Source: CAVZTA01 sp963778025 (GTDB lineage: Bacteria > Chloroflexota > Limnocylindria > Limnocylindrales > CSP1-4). From it: DNA of 64,000 nt. Under the pieces are notes generated by a model. It did no database searches and was not told the DNA's origin. It saw only the letters and a program-made list of their open reading frames with translations. The translations under genes were made by a program, and so were the position numbers. Below, in pieces: positions 63,965-64,000 of the stretch. Positions within the stretch are counted from its first letter, which is position 1, and every line of letters begins with the position of its first letter. The stretch covers positions 434,001 through 498,000 of the forward strand of contig CAVZTA010000019.1 in assembly GCA_963778025.1 (NCBI GenBank), given 5' to 3'.

Positions 63965-64000
63965 ATGACGACGATCGGCTACGCGGCGATGCTCGAACAA
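63965..64000 (+). CDS. Start of a probable LLM-type F420-dependent oxidoreductase (cut by window edge)
   Basis: Twelve codons are visible (MTTIGYAAMLEQ). This opening resembles F420-dependent luciferase-like enzymes, whose first beta strand reads similarly. Identification rests on a very short stretch. Confidence 0.35.
   Translation, partial: MTTIGYAAMLEQ

Overview
This 64 kb window is very GC-rich bacterial chromosomal DNA. Genes are densely packed and mostly joined by 1-4 bp ATGA or GTGA overlaps. There is one tRNA gene (His) and no rRNA, CRISPR, transposase or phage gene. The gene content suggests an aerobic soil-type bacterium, either Chloroflexota (Limnocylindria-like) or a deep-branching actinobacterium. 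Pointers are a group 1h [NiFe]-hydrogenase locus with its actinobacterial/chloroflexotal accessory proteins, several probable F420-dependent enzymes, and Ser/Ala/Pro/Thr-rich linkers after the lipoprotein signals. The taxonomy is inference.

Layout. 0-6 kb: a fragment of a secreted protein, a PhyH-type dioxygenase, a Gfo/Idh/MocA oxidoreductase, an SRPBCC/ArsR pair, a GH15 glucoamylase-like enzyme and a MarR regulator facing a winged-helix protein. 7-9.5 kb: small membrane proteins, a cupredoxin lipoprotein and a Cys-containing regulator. 10-13.9 kb: an Fe(III)-type ABC importer. 14-23 kb, minus strand: hhyS, hhyL, a NifU fusion, DUF5947, DUF6084, an unknown 483-aa protein, a hydrogenase maturation protease, a 34-aa DUF6893-like protein, hypA, hypC and DUF6390. 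This is a high-affinity hydrogenase operon, probably for scavenging trace H2 as an energy source. A PadR regulator lies just upstream. 24-33.9 kb: LLM/F420 oxidoreductases, tRNA-His, two exporters, an FAD oxidase, a MarR regulator, an ECF sigma factor and a STAS-like protein.

34-38.2 kb: a two-gene Hen1-Pnkp RNA repair operon, with small palindromes on both sides. 38.5-45 kb: a LacI regulator, GH13 alpha-glucosidase, and a sugar ABC importer (binding protein and two permeases). 45.8-50.1 kb: a MarR regulator with a heterodimeric ABC exporter. 50-53.4 kb: an MBL-fold lipoprotein, a DODA-type dioxygenase and an MFS transporter. 53.6-56.2 kb: an unusual Arg/Ala/Val-rich helical repeat protein with a two-TM partner. 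It is divergent from a MoxR-DUF58-VWA operon (56.4-59.6 kb). 60.3-60.8 kb: two near-identical copies of a 214-216 bp repeat with inverted arms. 60.9-64 kb: a nitroreductase, class II aldolase, L-2-hydroxyglutarate oxidase, a DinB-like protein, and the start of a probable F420 enzyme at the edge.

A pervasive feature is single-base indels. About 20 otherwise normal genes continue in another frame after one inserted or deleted base, sometimes with a second indel restoring the frame. This looks like uncorrected long-read consensus error rather than gene decay. The affected genes are annotated here as single genes with their probable full extents.
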